A stretch of 64,000 bases of DNA from Ruegeria arenilitoris (lineage in GTDB: Bacteria > Pseudomonadota > Alphaproteobacteria > Rhodobacterales > Rhodobacteraceae): NCBI RefSeq assembly GCF_013032445.1, contig NZ_WQCA01000005.1, positions 186,001 to 250,000 of the forward strand. Direction: 5' to 3'. The position numbers and the translations under genes are program-made. Below, in pieces: positions 9,112 to 16,985 of this stretch. The first letter of the stretch is position 1. Each line of letters begins with the position of its first letter. The notes below the pieces were generated by a model that saw nothing but the letters and a program-made list of their open reading frames with translations, made no database searches and was not told the DNA's origin.

Positions 9112-9509
9112 TAGTCCGCTGGCCTCAGTTTCTTTAACTCGCTGCGCAGCTCGTCCAAAGGTTCGGACCATGCTGTCAAGCCATCCCTCACCGCCTTATG
9201 CATAGCTTCGAACTGGGCAGCGGTCAGAGTGCCGGATGCTCGAGCAATATTGATGGTCTTTTGGCACTGGTTCAGGTTGGTGGCGATGCTGACAAGTTGC
9301 CGGGCCACGGCCTCAAGCTTGCTCGAATTTGGCGGCGCATAGCTGGTGCGGGCAAAGATCATGAAACGGGCAAAATCAGCCTGACTAAGCTCGTTTTCAT
9401 GCGCCCAGCTTTTCAGTTTCGCTGCATCGTCAGGCGACAAACGCATCTTGAAAGTGCGGGTCTTGGCTGGCCGGTGGCCTGGTGGGGTCTCAGGTGCAAT
9501 TGGGTCCAT
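9111..9509 (-). CDS. mobC: MobC-like relaxosome accessory protein
   Basis: This protein of about 132 residues has a ribbon-helix-helix-type N-terminus (KTRTFKMRLSPDDAAKLKSW) and the MobC signature region LVSIATNLNQCQKTIN. MobC helps open oriT for the relaxase. The ATG at 9509 has GGAG six bases upstream and is preferred over the TTG at 9527. The one-base overlap with the relaxase implies translational coupling. oriT is normally just upstream of this gene, which here is the hairpin-rich stretch from 9528. Confidence 0.85.
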   Translation of the reverse strand: MDPIAPETPPGHRPAKTRTFKMRLSPDDAAKLKSWAHENELSQADFARFMIFARTSYAPPNSSKLEAVARQLVSIATNLNQCQKTINIARASGTLTAAQFEAMHKAVRDGLTAWSEPLDELRSELKKLRPAD

Positions 9510-9527
9510 ATAAATCTCCGATTTCAA

Positions 9528-10088
9528 ATGTGGCCCGGTGGTGGGGGTGAAGGGGGAGCGCAGCTCCCCTTTCCAAGAGTCTGATCGGGCCCGCAGGGTC
9601 CGTTCAGTCCCACTTGCTCAATTCTTCAGTCCCCTAAATCAGGCGCTGGTTAATAAGTTGCAGTCAAACTTCAAAATACAACCTTATCAGGTAGATGCGG
9701 GCCACAAGGACCACGCGACCAGGCCACACGAAAATTGTGGACTAGAGCGGCCATAGGGCCAAGGGATGACAAAAAGAGAAAAGCTGAGCCCATATACGGC
9801 ATGGCCTCACTAAGCGATCTTGAACAGCTTAGTGATTAACAGGTGAGGCGTCGTGTTTTGTGAGCCGGGGCTGTTCCCATAGCGCCCCGGCTCCCGCCAG
9901 CTGCTGACAAGGTGAGCGTCAGCCAGGACAAACGTAGTCTGTCCTAGCTGCGCAGAAAACCTGGCATATATTCCGGGTTTGGCTGGAACAATTGTCCCTG
10001 TTTGACATATTTTCCGAGATTTGTGTGAACTAGGAGTGCTTAAAGCATTGTTTTTGTTTTTTTTTATTCTTCATTGGAGATCCCGCAT
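9528..10088. other. Hairpin-rich non-coding region, candidate oriT
   Basis: No gene is convincing here, but inverted repeats are dense. They are AGGGGAGC/GCTCCCCT around 9551-9570, TCACTAAGC/GCTTAGTGA (9807-9815 and 9827-9835), GAGCCGGGGC/GCCCCGGCTC (9862-9871 and 9884-9893), GCTGAC/GTCAGC (9903-9908 and 9918-9923) and AGGACA/TGTCCT (9925-9930 and 9940-9945). A run of T follows at 10050-10066. Its position upstream of mobC is where an oriT is expected. A structured RNA or a vegetative origin are alternatives. I do not recognise a known nic sequence. Confidence 0.5.
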
Positions 10089-10195
10089 ATGAGAAAAGGT
10101 CGTTGTTCACTGTCGCATAGGCAGCTTAGAAGTCCGAGACTCGCGATTTGAGTCTCGCTCTGCCTAGTAGGCAGTTTGTCCGGCCTTCGGGCCGG
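10089..10195 (+). promoter_or_regulatory. Possible leader peptide with nested hairpins
   Basis: An ATG at 10089, with GGAG nine bases upstream, opens a 20-codon frame that ends at 10151. That stop falls inside the stem CGAGACTC/GAGTCTCG (10135-10142 and 10150-10157). This stem is nested in TAGGCAG/CTGCCTA (10118-10124 and 10160-10166), and a second TAGGCAG at 10168 could compete for CTGCCTA. A CCGGCC-ttcg-GGCCGG hairpin follows at 10180-10195. The layout resembles a translation-sensitive leader, but no downstream target is proven. Confidence 0.3.
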
Positions 10196-10313
10196 GGATA
10201 AAAACGAACAAGTCATCTTCCCGGGGTGGCTACTACAGAAAGAATGAGAAGCCAGCCGTAAGGTAGGTGACTTTGAAATCTGATCTGGCAGGCATGTTTA
10301 CGAACGTGGTTGC

Positions 10314-10337
10314 AGGGTGAGCCTCGCGACTCACCCT
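10314..10337 (+). terminator. Hairpin upstream of the small gene pair
   Basis: AGGGTGAG (10314-10321) pairs with CTCACCCT (10330-10337) across an 8-base loop and is followed by TTAGTGTTT. It could be a weak intrinsic terminator that ends a transcript from the structured region, or part of the leader of the gene starting at 10415. Confidence 0.4.
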
Positions 10338-10414
10338 TTAGTGTTTAAAACAATCTTAAAGCAAGCTTGCGTTCTGACCTGCCCCGCACATTTGCAGGTC
10401 AGGAGGTACTCAAA

Positions 10415-10582
10415 ATGAATACAGATGATTTTGAAATCAAAAGAGCGCTGGATAGCTCGCATCGTGAGCTAGTCGAGCTGCTGGGTGATATTCTGGATCA
10501 CCTAAAAAGGGTGGAACGAAATGAACACGCCTTGCTCGGAATTTTCGCTGCCGCCGTTGAAACAAAGGGGCGCACGAAATGA
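10415..10582 (+). CDS. Small unrecognised protein (55 aa)
   Basis: The ATG at 10415 has an ideal AGGAGG eight bases upstream (10401-10406), which makes this short gene credible. The product is acidic and predicted largely helical (RELVELLGDILDHLKRVERNE), with no membrane segment. The stop overlaps the start of the next frame as ATGA, so the two are probably co-translated. I do not recognise a family. A small DNA-binding or relaxosome-associated role would fit the location, but that is speculation. Confidence 0.55.
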   Translation: MNTDDFEIKRALDSSHRELVELLGDILDHLKRVERNEHALLGIFAAAVETKGRTK

Positions 10583-10788
10583 ACATGCTAGCAATGATGT
10601 TCAATTCGCTCGCTCTGAATCACACCGTTATGAAGCGGTCGTTTCGCAGGGCTGTTAGCTGCAATAGCGGCGCAGGCTTCAAGAGAAATCAGATGACGGT
10701 TGCGACCGCTAGAAGTCTGGTTTTGGCTTACGCTATGGCGTGTCGAGCAAAGCGTGATATTGCGTTTTTCAGCGGCCCTCGGATGTGA
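10579..10788 (+). CDS. Small unrecognised protein (69 aa), coupled to the preceding gene
   Basis: The ATG overlaps the stop of the preceding gene by four bases (ATGA), which supports translational coupling. The product is basic, with no transmembrane segment I can defend and no recognisable domain. Composition is unremarkable, so it could also be a chance frame. The only support is the overlap. Confidence 0.4.
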   Translation: MNMLAMMFNSLALNHTVMKRSFRRAVSCNSGAGFKRNQMTVATARSLVLAYAMACRAKRDIAFFSGPRM

Positions 10789-10801
10789 TTATCTGGGTCT
10801 G

Positions 10802-11367
10802 ATCCTGTAGGGGGCAGGGTGTTGTCACAAGCTTTGGTATTTCTGCGTTGCGGATAAGGTCCGTAGTGAGCCCTAACGCTAAAATTATGCAACACAACGA
10901 ACGTCAGATTCGGCCTTTGAACAAACGATCATCGCGGCTAGAACGGACAGCGCACAGATATCGTACTGAAGACGATTATTGCAGTGAGGAAGAGTACGGA
11001 TCACCAAGACGTGGTGAGAGGCAAGTTATCGTTGATCTGGTCGATGCGGACAATACCCCGAACACACTCCCGCGATGCCAAAACGCCGACGTTGGAAAAC
11101 TACTAGTGACCCCAAGATAGGCCATGCAGACCCAACTCGCCATCAAGATGGTCGCCGAGACGAACTCAAGCAGTCTTCTGACAAAACTGGCGCTGGCGCT
11201 GTGTTCTCCCGAAGCCTTTGCCCAAAGGGATACGCCACGAGGATTCTGAATCCCAAAAAATGTTCCTGATCCTACAGGCTTTCTTTCGGACAAAGATTAT
11301 AGGGGTGTTCGCACTTTATGCTATGGTAATGCATTCCTTTTTAGAGACCTTTTTCATGAGGTGTGAC
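10802..11367. other. Non-coding segment with CCTGTAGG inverted ends
   Basis: No frame here has a good ribosome site or a recognisable product. CCTGTAGG at 10804-10811 is inverted at 11271-11278, and CAGG follows two to three bases inside both copies. This could mark the ends of a decayed or MITE-like insertion of about 480 bases. The promoter for the secreted-protein gene should lie in 11280-11360. Confidence 0.3.
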
Positions 11368-13038
11368 ATGAACCGAATTGTAACTCTGCTCGTGGCAAGC
11401 TCACTTTGTTGTTCAACCGAATTCGTATTTGCCGACGATCTGTTGGAATTGGAAAGAAGAATTACTTTCTGGGAGAGCAAAGCGTATTCCTGCCCCTCAG
11501 AACTCGGAGATTTCCCAGCAAAAGATATTGGGTCGGAAAATTCTCCTTTTTGCGATGACGGAGACTCCGTTTTATTCAACGCATTGTTGTGTAGATCCGG
11601 TGACCCAAGGGGGTGCGAAGGTGTCAGAAATTCACAAGATGAGGACGGTAGGTTTTGGAGATCCCCGAACAAACGGCTTCAAAAACCTGATGAACCACCC
11701 GGGATGGAAGGAGGGCAAACGACTTTTAGCGGAGATCAAGCAAAGGGGTTAATAGTATACTTTGCGAAGACCCGCGATGCTGTCGCATTTAGACGCTGGA
11801 TTAGTTGGATTGATTCCAACCAACGATGCCTCGCAGTTGACGAGTGCTTTCCCCATGGAACTCCGAGATATTGCAAGAATAATCGCTGCGCACTCAGAGT
11901 AGGTGATTGCCAAATTCTCAGCCTTTTGGGAAGAAAGTTGGCTGTGGGGGTTCCCTTCTGCACTGTTGACCCACTCCAGCCTGTTCCTACGGTTTCGAAT
12001 GTCGCTCAGGAGATGAAGCAGGCATACGACGATACTCTAGGAAAATTACCCTTTGAGCACCCAGGGCTGAAATTATTGCGTGATAACTTCGACGAAGCTT
12101 TGCGCGCTTACGAAGAGGCGATTGCACCTGTTGAAGCATTAAGGACGCAGATAATTGGCCTACAAGTTGAGTTACTCCATCTAAGCCAACTTGAGGCTGG
12201 CTTGTCTGCTATTTTGAATGACCCAGGGTTTTCCAGGCACAATGCGGTACTTCAGATTATGACCCTAGAGGACTTGGGCTATGGGATGGATTGGATGCAC
12301 GACCAAGCGGTCAAAATCGCAGAGAAAGAGCCACTCAATCCGTTTTTTCAGTATGTCGCCACTCGACGAGGCAACAAAAATGCAATGTTGCCACTGATAC
12401 TTTCGCAATGCCCTTCTTCCGACAACAACAAGTTTTTTAAGAGACACCAGTGGGCTTGGGAACGCGAGCCAGAGGAACAAGCTTGGAAGGAGTCGATGCT
12501 GTGGGACTGTTTATTCATTGCTTCACTATATAAGGAGCAGAACGGACCCCCCAATGGCATATCACAAGACTACCTTAGCAGATTGCACGGTCAACTTGGA
12601 GCAATGCTGTTGTCAGCGGAGATCAATCGTGCGCGAGCCGAAGAGCTTCTTTTAGAACTTCAAGGCTTAATTGACAAACTGGATGACCCAGAAGGCCTAT
12701 TGAGAGCGTACAGTGATTTGGTCGTTCGTGCTGGTGGTTTGGGCGTTGGCGGACTTGTCATCAACGGAGAACTTGTCCTTAGAGATGCGGTTAGGGAAGC
12801 AGAAAGAATGGTTCGGGAGGCCGAAAGAGCTGTATTTGAAGCTGAAAAAAAGTTTCGAGAGTTTAACGGAAGGATCCAAAGAGCCATAATTAGTGCTCAA
12901 AAGGATGCTATGGAAAGAGCAAAGAAGGACGCCGAAAACTTCGTTAGAGAAGGTGGTCGAGCTGCTGGTGATGCGGCAGAAACAGCGTTTGATGGTTTCA
13001 AAGAGGTTTACCCGCCTTGTATTGCCTTTAACTGCTAA
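11368..13038 (+). CDS. Large secreted protein of unknown function
   Basis: The 556-residue product starts at an ATG preceded by GAGGTG. The frame stays open for 50 codons further upstream, but the inner start gives a clear signal peptide (MNRIVTLLVASSLC...VFA, then DDLL). Several cysteines in residues 30-190 (for example CLAVDEC, CKNNRCALRVGDC) suggest disulfides in the periplasm or outside the cell. Residues of about 230-290 and 440-545 are helical and coiled-coil-like, with repeated Ala/Glu/Arg heptads (REAERMVREAERAVFEAEKK). The C-terminus ends CIAFNC. It is the only large plus-strand gene in the element. I do not recognise its family. Confidence 0.75.
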   Translation: MNRIVTLLVASSLCCSTEFVFADDLLELERRITFWESKAYSCPSELGDFPAKDIGSENSPFCDDGDSVLFNALLCRSGDPRGCEGVRNSQDEDGRFWRSPNKRLQKPDEPPGMEGGQTTFSGDQAKGLIVYFAKTRDAVAFRRWISWIDSNQRCLAVDECFPHGTPRYCKNNRCALRVGDCQILSLLGRKLAVGVPFCTVDPLQPVPTVSNVAQEMKQAYDDTLGKLPFEHPGLKLLRDNFDEALRAYEEAIAPVEALRTQIIGLQVELLHLSQLEAGLSAILNDPGFSRHNAVLQIMTLEDLGYGMDWMHDQAVKIAEKEPLNPFFQYVATRRGNKNAMLPLILSQCPSSDNNKFFKRHQWAWEREPEEQAWKESMLWDCLFIASLYKEQNGPPNGISQDYLSRLHGQLGAMLLSAEINRARAEELLLELQGLIDKLDDPEGLLRAYSDLVVRAGGLGVGGLVINGELVLRDAVREAERMVREAERAVFEAEKKFREFNGRIQRAIISAQKDAMERAKKDAENFVREGGRAAGDAAETAFDGFKEVYPPCIAFNC

Positions 13039-13188
13039 TCGATCAATAGCACCAACCGACGATCCAGTTAGCAGAATTGTACTAATTGAAGAAACCCGTT
13101 CTGAAACAGCGATCCGCTTTCAGTCATTTGGTACGCCGTCGTCAACTTTTCTTGTACTACTATCCTGCGCTGCACCGGGATTTACCCT

Positions 13189-13527
13189 TTATTTTCCGAG
13201 GTTTAGGGCTATGATCCCTTCTACGTCGATTGTTGGGGCGTCGTCATCGTCGATTTCGTCACCGATTTGTTCGAGAATTTCGGATACGCGCAAGCCGGTC
13301 GCGTCTCGCATGGCCTTCCACCATTCCGATGATCTAGAGCGCAGGTGTTCGACGCTCTCTACTGCGGCGTCCACCGCTGGAGCTGGCACCTGCGTGGCTG
13401 GTTGCTGCATCTGATCGAGCTGGGCAGGTGTCATGAATTCAGGACGTACTCGGCCAGCTCTGACCGCTGCCTCGACCGCTGCGCGGTCGTTCCATTTCTC
13501 GGGATGTGATTCAAGTTGTCTTTTCAT
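13189..13527 (-). CDS. Small unrecognised acidic protein (112 aa)
   Basis: The ATG at 13527 gives MKRQLESHPEKWNDR; the frame could also begin at a TTG three codons earlier. The middle is proline- and alanine-rich, and the C-terminal third is strongly acidic (EQIGDEIDDDDAPTIDVEG). There is no signal peptide, membrane segment or known motif. The minus-strand orientation matches the neighbouring plasmid-like genes. The function is unknown. Confidence 0.5.
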   Translation of the reverse strand: MKRQLESHPEKWNDRAAVEAAVRAGRVRPEFMTPAQLDQMQQPATQVPAPAVDAAVESVEHLRSRSSEWWKAMRDATGLRVSEILEQIGDEIDDDDAPTIDVEGIIALNLGK

Positions 13528-13733
13528 AAGCTGCAAATGTGTGAACTGATGAAAGAGACGTTAAAAGAAGTCCAAGGTCAGTCTCGGCGATGAATACACC
13601 TGCCTCCCACTTGAGGTTGATCTGTGATCCGTCATTCAGGCAGTGCCGCCCTTTCTTCGGTTGTTTCACTGGCACTTTCAGCCCACTCGTCGCCCAAGGC
13701 GTTCAACCCGCCCGTCAGGTCTTGTCGAACTTG

Positions 13734-14942
13734 CTACAAAACTCGAGTGAGAGTGGCTTGTCCTGTGGCCGTCCCTCGCCAATGTGGACGCCGCCAAGTC
13801 ATTTTACCGTTCCGGGCTCGGAATAGATGCCCATTCACGAAATGTAAGTTGCGCAGTCTCCCACTTCTTGTTGGATTTGAGATTGGCTCGGTTCGAGCAC
13901 GCCGCATTATATTGCGGTCATGAATGTTCATCGAAATGATGCGAAGTCGATCTTGATCGACTTGGTTTGGAGAGATTGGGCGGCGGATGCGGGTCCTTTT
14001 TTCGGGCCGATCAACTGTTGCGATGGCGCTGTGCGTGTTTCTTTTACCGGTTTCAGCGGCAAGAACTGACAACATGGCAGCGATGTAAGTAATTTCACCG
14101 GACATGTTTGATTCGGCTTCAGCGAGGATATCGGAAACCTGGCGGCCTAAGCTGGCGGTTTCCCTGATGTAGTCAGTATCCGAATTGTTGAAATGAAGTG
14201 CCATACCTTCCATGCTGCCCATGCAATACGCCCACCATGCAATTCGCGTCACTTCCCACGGTTGCAAGGATTGGCCAAATACGGTCGGGGAGTTTTGCTT
14301 TGTGGCGAAGCGATAGCAGACGCTTGCATTTTCATCGCCCTTGTGAACGAGGTCTAAAAATTGACCAGGTGTGGGGTAATTTGGCTCGTGACGCACATCG
14401 ATTACTGCGTAGCCGCAGTTGACGTTGAGTTTTAGGAACTCGGAAAGTGCCTTTCTCTCAAGTTTGTTTCGCTTTCTTCCGTCTCTTTCCAGGGCTTTCA
14501 TGGCTTCCTTTCGAAGTCGGGACGCCGGGTCACCGCCTGCAAAATTCCAAATTGGTCGGTATTCCGCGACGCCAGGCTCAATCGTTTTTAGCAAAACACC
14601 GGTTCGATAGGGCGTACCTTCGTTTTGTGCGTGCGGTCGTAAAATCGTGTCACGTAGATGGCTCAGGGCTTTCTCCCTCTCACCACCCTTCGCTTCAAGC
14701 CAATAGGATTGTTCCGGGACGGACAAAGCCGATTGAAGAACCAGATGAAGTTGTACTGGATCCGAGATTTTCATGCTCCCACCCATTTCCAACGCTGATT
14801 TTTCAAAAGCGTACATTTTCGCTTCTTTCAGAATTTTTTCGGCAATTCCGACTTTGTGAGAGACAATTCTTGAAGGGAGCGTTTCACGGTCGTGGTCACT
14901 GAGGCCTGACGAAATTAATCGCAATGAGTCAGCCAGATACAT
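13734..14942 (-). CDS. Unrecognised element-borne protein with HxxxGHxFRxRxG-type C-terminus
   Basis: This 402-residue soluble protein has a long helical N-terminal part. Its C-terminal segment, HFVNGHLFRARNGKMTW followed by RRPHWRG, resembles the HxVRGHxRRxRxGxxxWVxPHxRG tail I recall from many plasmid and phage-associated proteins of unknown function. No enzymatic motif is evident. The hydrophobic MAAMLSVLAAE-like stretch near residue 285 is too short for a secure membrane helix. The role in the element is unknown. Confidence 0.6.
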   Translation of the reverse strand: MYLADSLRLISSGLSDHDRETLPSRIVSHKVGIAEKILKEAKMYAFEKSALEMGGSMKISDPVQLHLVLQSALSVPEQSYWLEAKGGEREKALSHLRDTILRPHAQNEGTPYRTGVLLKTIEPGVAEYRPIWNFAGGDPASRLRKEAMKALERDGRKRNKLERKALSEFLKLNVNCGYAVIDVRHEPNYPTPGQFLDLVHKGDENASVCYRFATKQNSPTVFGQSLQPWEVTRIAWWAYCMGSMEGMALHFNNSDTDYIRETASLGRQVSDILAEAESNMSGEITYIAAMLSVLAAETGKRNTHSAIATVDRPEKRTRIRRPISPNQVDQDRLRIISMNIHDRNIMRRARTEPISNPTRSGRLRNLHFVNGHLFRARNGKMTWRRPHWRGTATGQATLTRVL

Positions 14943-14985
14943 TGAATTTTCCTTGCTTTATTGGAGGCGCGTCAACTCGTTGGCA

Positions 14986-15028
14986 GTTCCAAGTTGCCTC
15001 CGAATTCCGGAGGGTAAGTCGTTGGAAC
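14986..15028 (-). other. Nested inverted repeat between two minus-strand genes
   Basis: GTTCCAA (14986-14992) pairs with TTGGAAC (15022-15028), and inside it CCTCCG (14997-15002) pairs with CGGAGG (15008-15013). It lies 15 bases beyond the stop of the HTH protein gene. It may be a terminator without a T-run, or a binding site. Confidence 0.4.
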
Positions 15029-15042
15029 CCGCCTATTAACGG

Positions 15043-15774
15043 TCAAGCCGCAGATACTGGGTTCGTCTGGAATTGACGGAGATATTCCATTTCCTTGCGA
15101 AACAACTCATAGTCTCGCAATTCTCGCGGAGGCCATTTCTCAGAGAGGAAAAACCCTTTGGTTCCGTTTAGCTCCGAAGTTCCAAGTAGTTCTTCGAGGC
15201 TTTTGCCGGAGAGCTTTTGACACAAGCTTTCCCACTCTTTGCACGAGTAATCGAGTGTTTTGACGAAGACTGGCTCCAAGCTTGTTTGCTCCTCTTGAAG
15301 CAAACTCTTGGTGGAGCCAGTCGTTTTTTTTCTTTGTTCTTGGTCTTTGTTCGGGGGGCAGTTTCGTACTGCTTCATCGCCCAAAAATGTACCGGTCTGA
15401 GGATAAGATTGCGCCCCAAAGGTTGCTTTTTGAAGGGCATTTTTGCCCTGCTTTGATTTTCTGCTTTGAGCAGCGAGTAGCAGATTTTTTGTAGGCTTGT
15501 AACGAGAAGAGTTACCCTTGTTGGTTCCGGGTTTTCTGATCAAATACGCCGCCAAAGCTGGCCTGGTGAGAGCTCTTTTGACCGATTTTGGATGTTTGCC
15601 AAGAACTGATCCTACGGTTTCGAAACTTGGATAACACTCACCGGACACATGGTCGGCGTACTTCAAGAAAAGAAGAGAAGCCGCTCTAAAAGAACTATCT
15701 GCCAAATCCGCATCCTGCACCATTTCGGTAAGGCACTGGATTTTCACTTTTGAGAAATTTGGGAGGTCAGTCAT
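15043..15774 (-). CDS. Winged-helix/HTH replication- or excision-associated protein
   Basis: The product of about 243 residues starts at an ATG (15774) inside the end of the alpA-like gene, behind GGGAGG. An upstream ATG at 15795 is less likely. Residues of about 28-75 match the HTH_36 pattern (LLFLKYADHVSGECYPSFET, then VGSVLGKHPKSVKRAL) seen in plasmid and island replication initiators and regulators. The rest is hydrophilic with no known domain. It overlaps the alpA-like gene by eight bases and should be co-expressed with it. A role in element replication or regulation is inferred. Confidence 0.65.
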   Translation of the reverse strand: MTDLPNFSKVKIQCLTEMVQDADLADSSFRAASLLFLKYADHVSGECYPSFETVGSVLGKHPKSVKRALTRPALAAYLIRKPGTNKGNSSRYKPTKNLLLAAQSRKSKQGKNALQKATFGAQSYPQTGTFLGDEAVRNCPPNKDQEQRKKTTGSTKSLLQEEQTSLEPVFVKTLDYSCKEWESLCQKLSGKSLEELLGTSELNGTKGFFLSEKWPPRELRDYELFRKEMEYLRQFQTNPVSAA

Positions 15775-16027
15775 TCCGACCTCCCATGTCTTCAATCGTT
15801 ACGGGAACGATGTTTCCCAAAGGTTTGGTTGTCGAAGCATGGAACCTTTGGCTCTTTGCATCCTCGATTACCATTTTGATCTCAGAGAGCGGCCAGCGCG
15901 ACAGTGAACCGATTTTTACGGCAGGTGGCACGGTTCCGTCAGCGACTCGCCGCCAGAAAGTCGGCACTGAGACTTGTAGATACTGCGCGCTCTCTGGAGC
16001 AGTGAGGAGTGGATCGATATTTTCCAT
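15767..16027 (-). CDS. AlpA-family regulator / excisionase
   Basis: This 86-residue protein has an HTH_17/AlpA-type DNA-binding domain: LTAPESAQYLQVSVPTFWRR, then GTVPPAVKIGSLSRWPLSEI. The WR at the end of the recognition region and the RWPLSEI wing are typical. Such proteins activate integrase expression or act as excision factors in P4-like elements. It lies two genes from the integrase on the same strand. Confidence 0.8.
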   Translation of the reverse strand: MENIDPLLTAPESAQYLQVSVPTFWRRVADGTVPPAVKIGSLSRWPLSEIKMVIEDAKSQRFHASTTKPLGNIVPVTIEDMGGRND

Positions 16028-16129
16028 TGATCATCCCTTTCATGTATTGATCTGGGTTGATCTTGGAACTTGAATTTCCCCGAGAAAATTTTTGTGTAGA
16101 AGGAATTATCCCGGAGAAATTTCTAGCAC

Positions 16130-16963
16130 TCAGGATCTTGGTCCCTTTGGGCCACGCTTCTTCACTAGTGGTTCTCTTACCGCTGCCGCCCTACGATGTT
16201 CCTGCCAAGCATCCCTGGTGAGGAACGGAGCGATTCTCCGTTTTGCTTCCTCATCCGTCACTTTTTCAGAGCGATATAGTTCGACGATTTGCTGCACGAT
16301 TTCTTCGCTTGTTGGCTCGAACTCCAGAAATTCTTTTTCTTTCAAGTTTTTAAAGAACTGCTCGAAATCGGTGCGTTTGAAGGCAATTGGTTGGTACAAG
16401 AAGTTGCCATAGTAGACTTCTTCCAGCTTTATTTGATTTGCGCCTTGCCTATTTGGTTTGATCAGCGTAGCTCGGTGGCCAGATCCAATTGTACCTATCC
16501 GAATGTCGATGTGGTTGTTTGAGCTTCCAGAAAAGTTCGATTCGCGCGTGTAGACAGCTGATGAAACCAAACCAGATTGACCGTTGGTTAGTAGAACACG
16601 GGCTTCCCGTTGCTGTTTCAAAAAGGACCACACCACAGCATCGCAAAGCCAACCATAATATTCGGCATAAGACGCTATCAGTTCGGGTGTGTTTCCGGCT
16701 CTAGGCTCTTCGTGAGGCTGAACTTCTTCTTCCGACAGAGTTCGGACAATAGAACCGTCTCCGCTTACTTCTACGGGCTCAAGAACCGGCCTACTTCCTC
16801 GCGAAGTAGAATCCCGTTTCTTGACAAAGACGTATGGTTCAAAAGGGTCGTTTATTGCACCGGTTTCTTCGGGTTGCTGATCAGGTATTTTTGCCGCCAA
16901 AAACTCCCATATTTTTTCTGAAATCTCGAAAAGGGGAATCCAGTTTGGATTTTCGTAGAACAT
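16130..16963 (-). CDS. Unrecognised protein next to the integrase
   Basis: This 277-residue, hydrophilic, mixed-charge protein has no signal peptide or membrane segment and ends in a basic tail (VKKRGPKGPRS). No catalytic motif is recognised. It lies 22 bases downstream of the integrase stop on the same strand, so it is probably in the integrase transcript. Confidence 0.55.
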   Translation of the reverse strand: MFYENPNWIPLFEISEKIWEFLAAKIPDQQPEETGAINDPFEPYVFVKKRDSTSRGSRPVLEPVEVSGDGSIVRTLSEEEVQPHEEPRAGNTPELIASYAEYYGWLCDAVVWSFLKQQREARVLLTNGQSGLVSSAVYTRESNFSGSSNNHIDIRIGTIGSGHRATLIKPNRQGANQIKLEEVYYGNFLYQPIAFKRTDFEQFFKNLKEKEFLEFEPTSEEIVQQIVELYRSEKVTDEEAKRRIAPFLTRDAWQEHRRAAAVREPLVKKRGPKGPRS

Positions 16964-16985
16964 CTCTTGTTGCGCCTCAGTCTTC

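Noticed and set aside
9528..10366. CRISPR-like array in the repeat-rich region
   Set aside because: The repeats are inverted pairs of differing sequence, not identical direct repeats with regular spacers.
10848..11120. Plus-strand frame of 90 codons in the element
   Set aside because: It starts at a TTG without a ribosome site, its composition is unlike its neighbours, and I see no domain. I treat the segment as non-coding.
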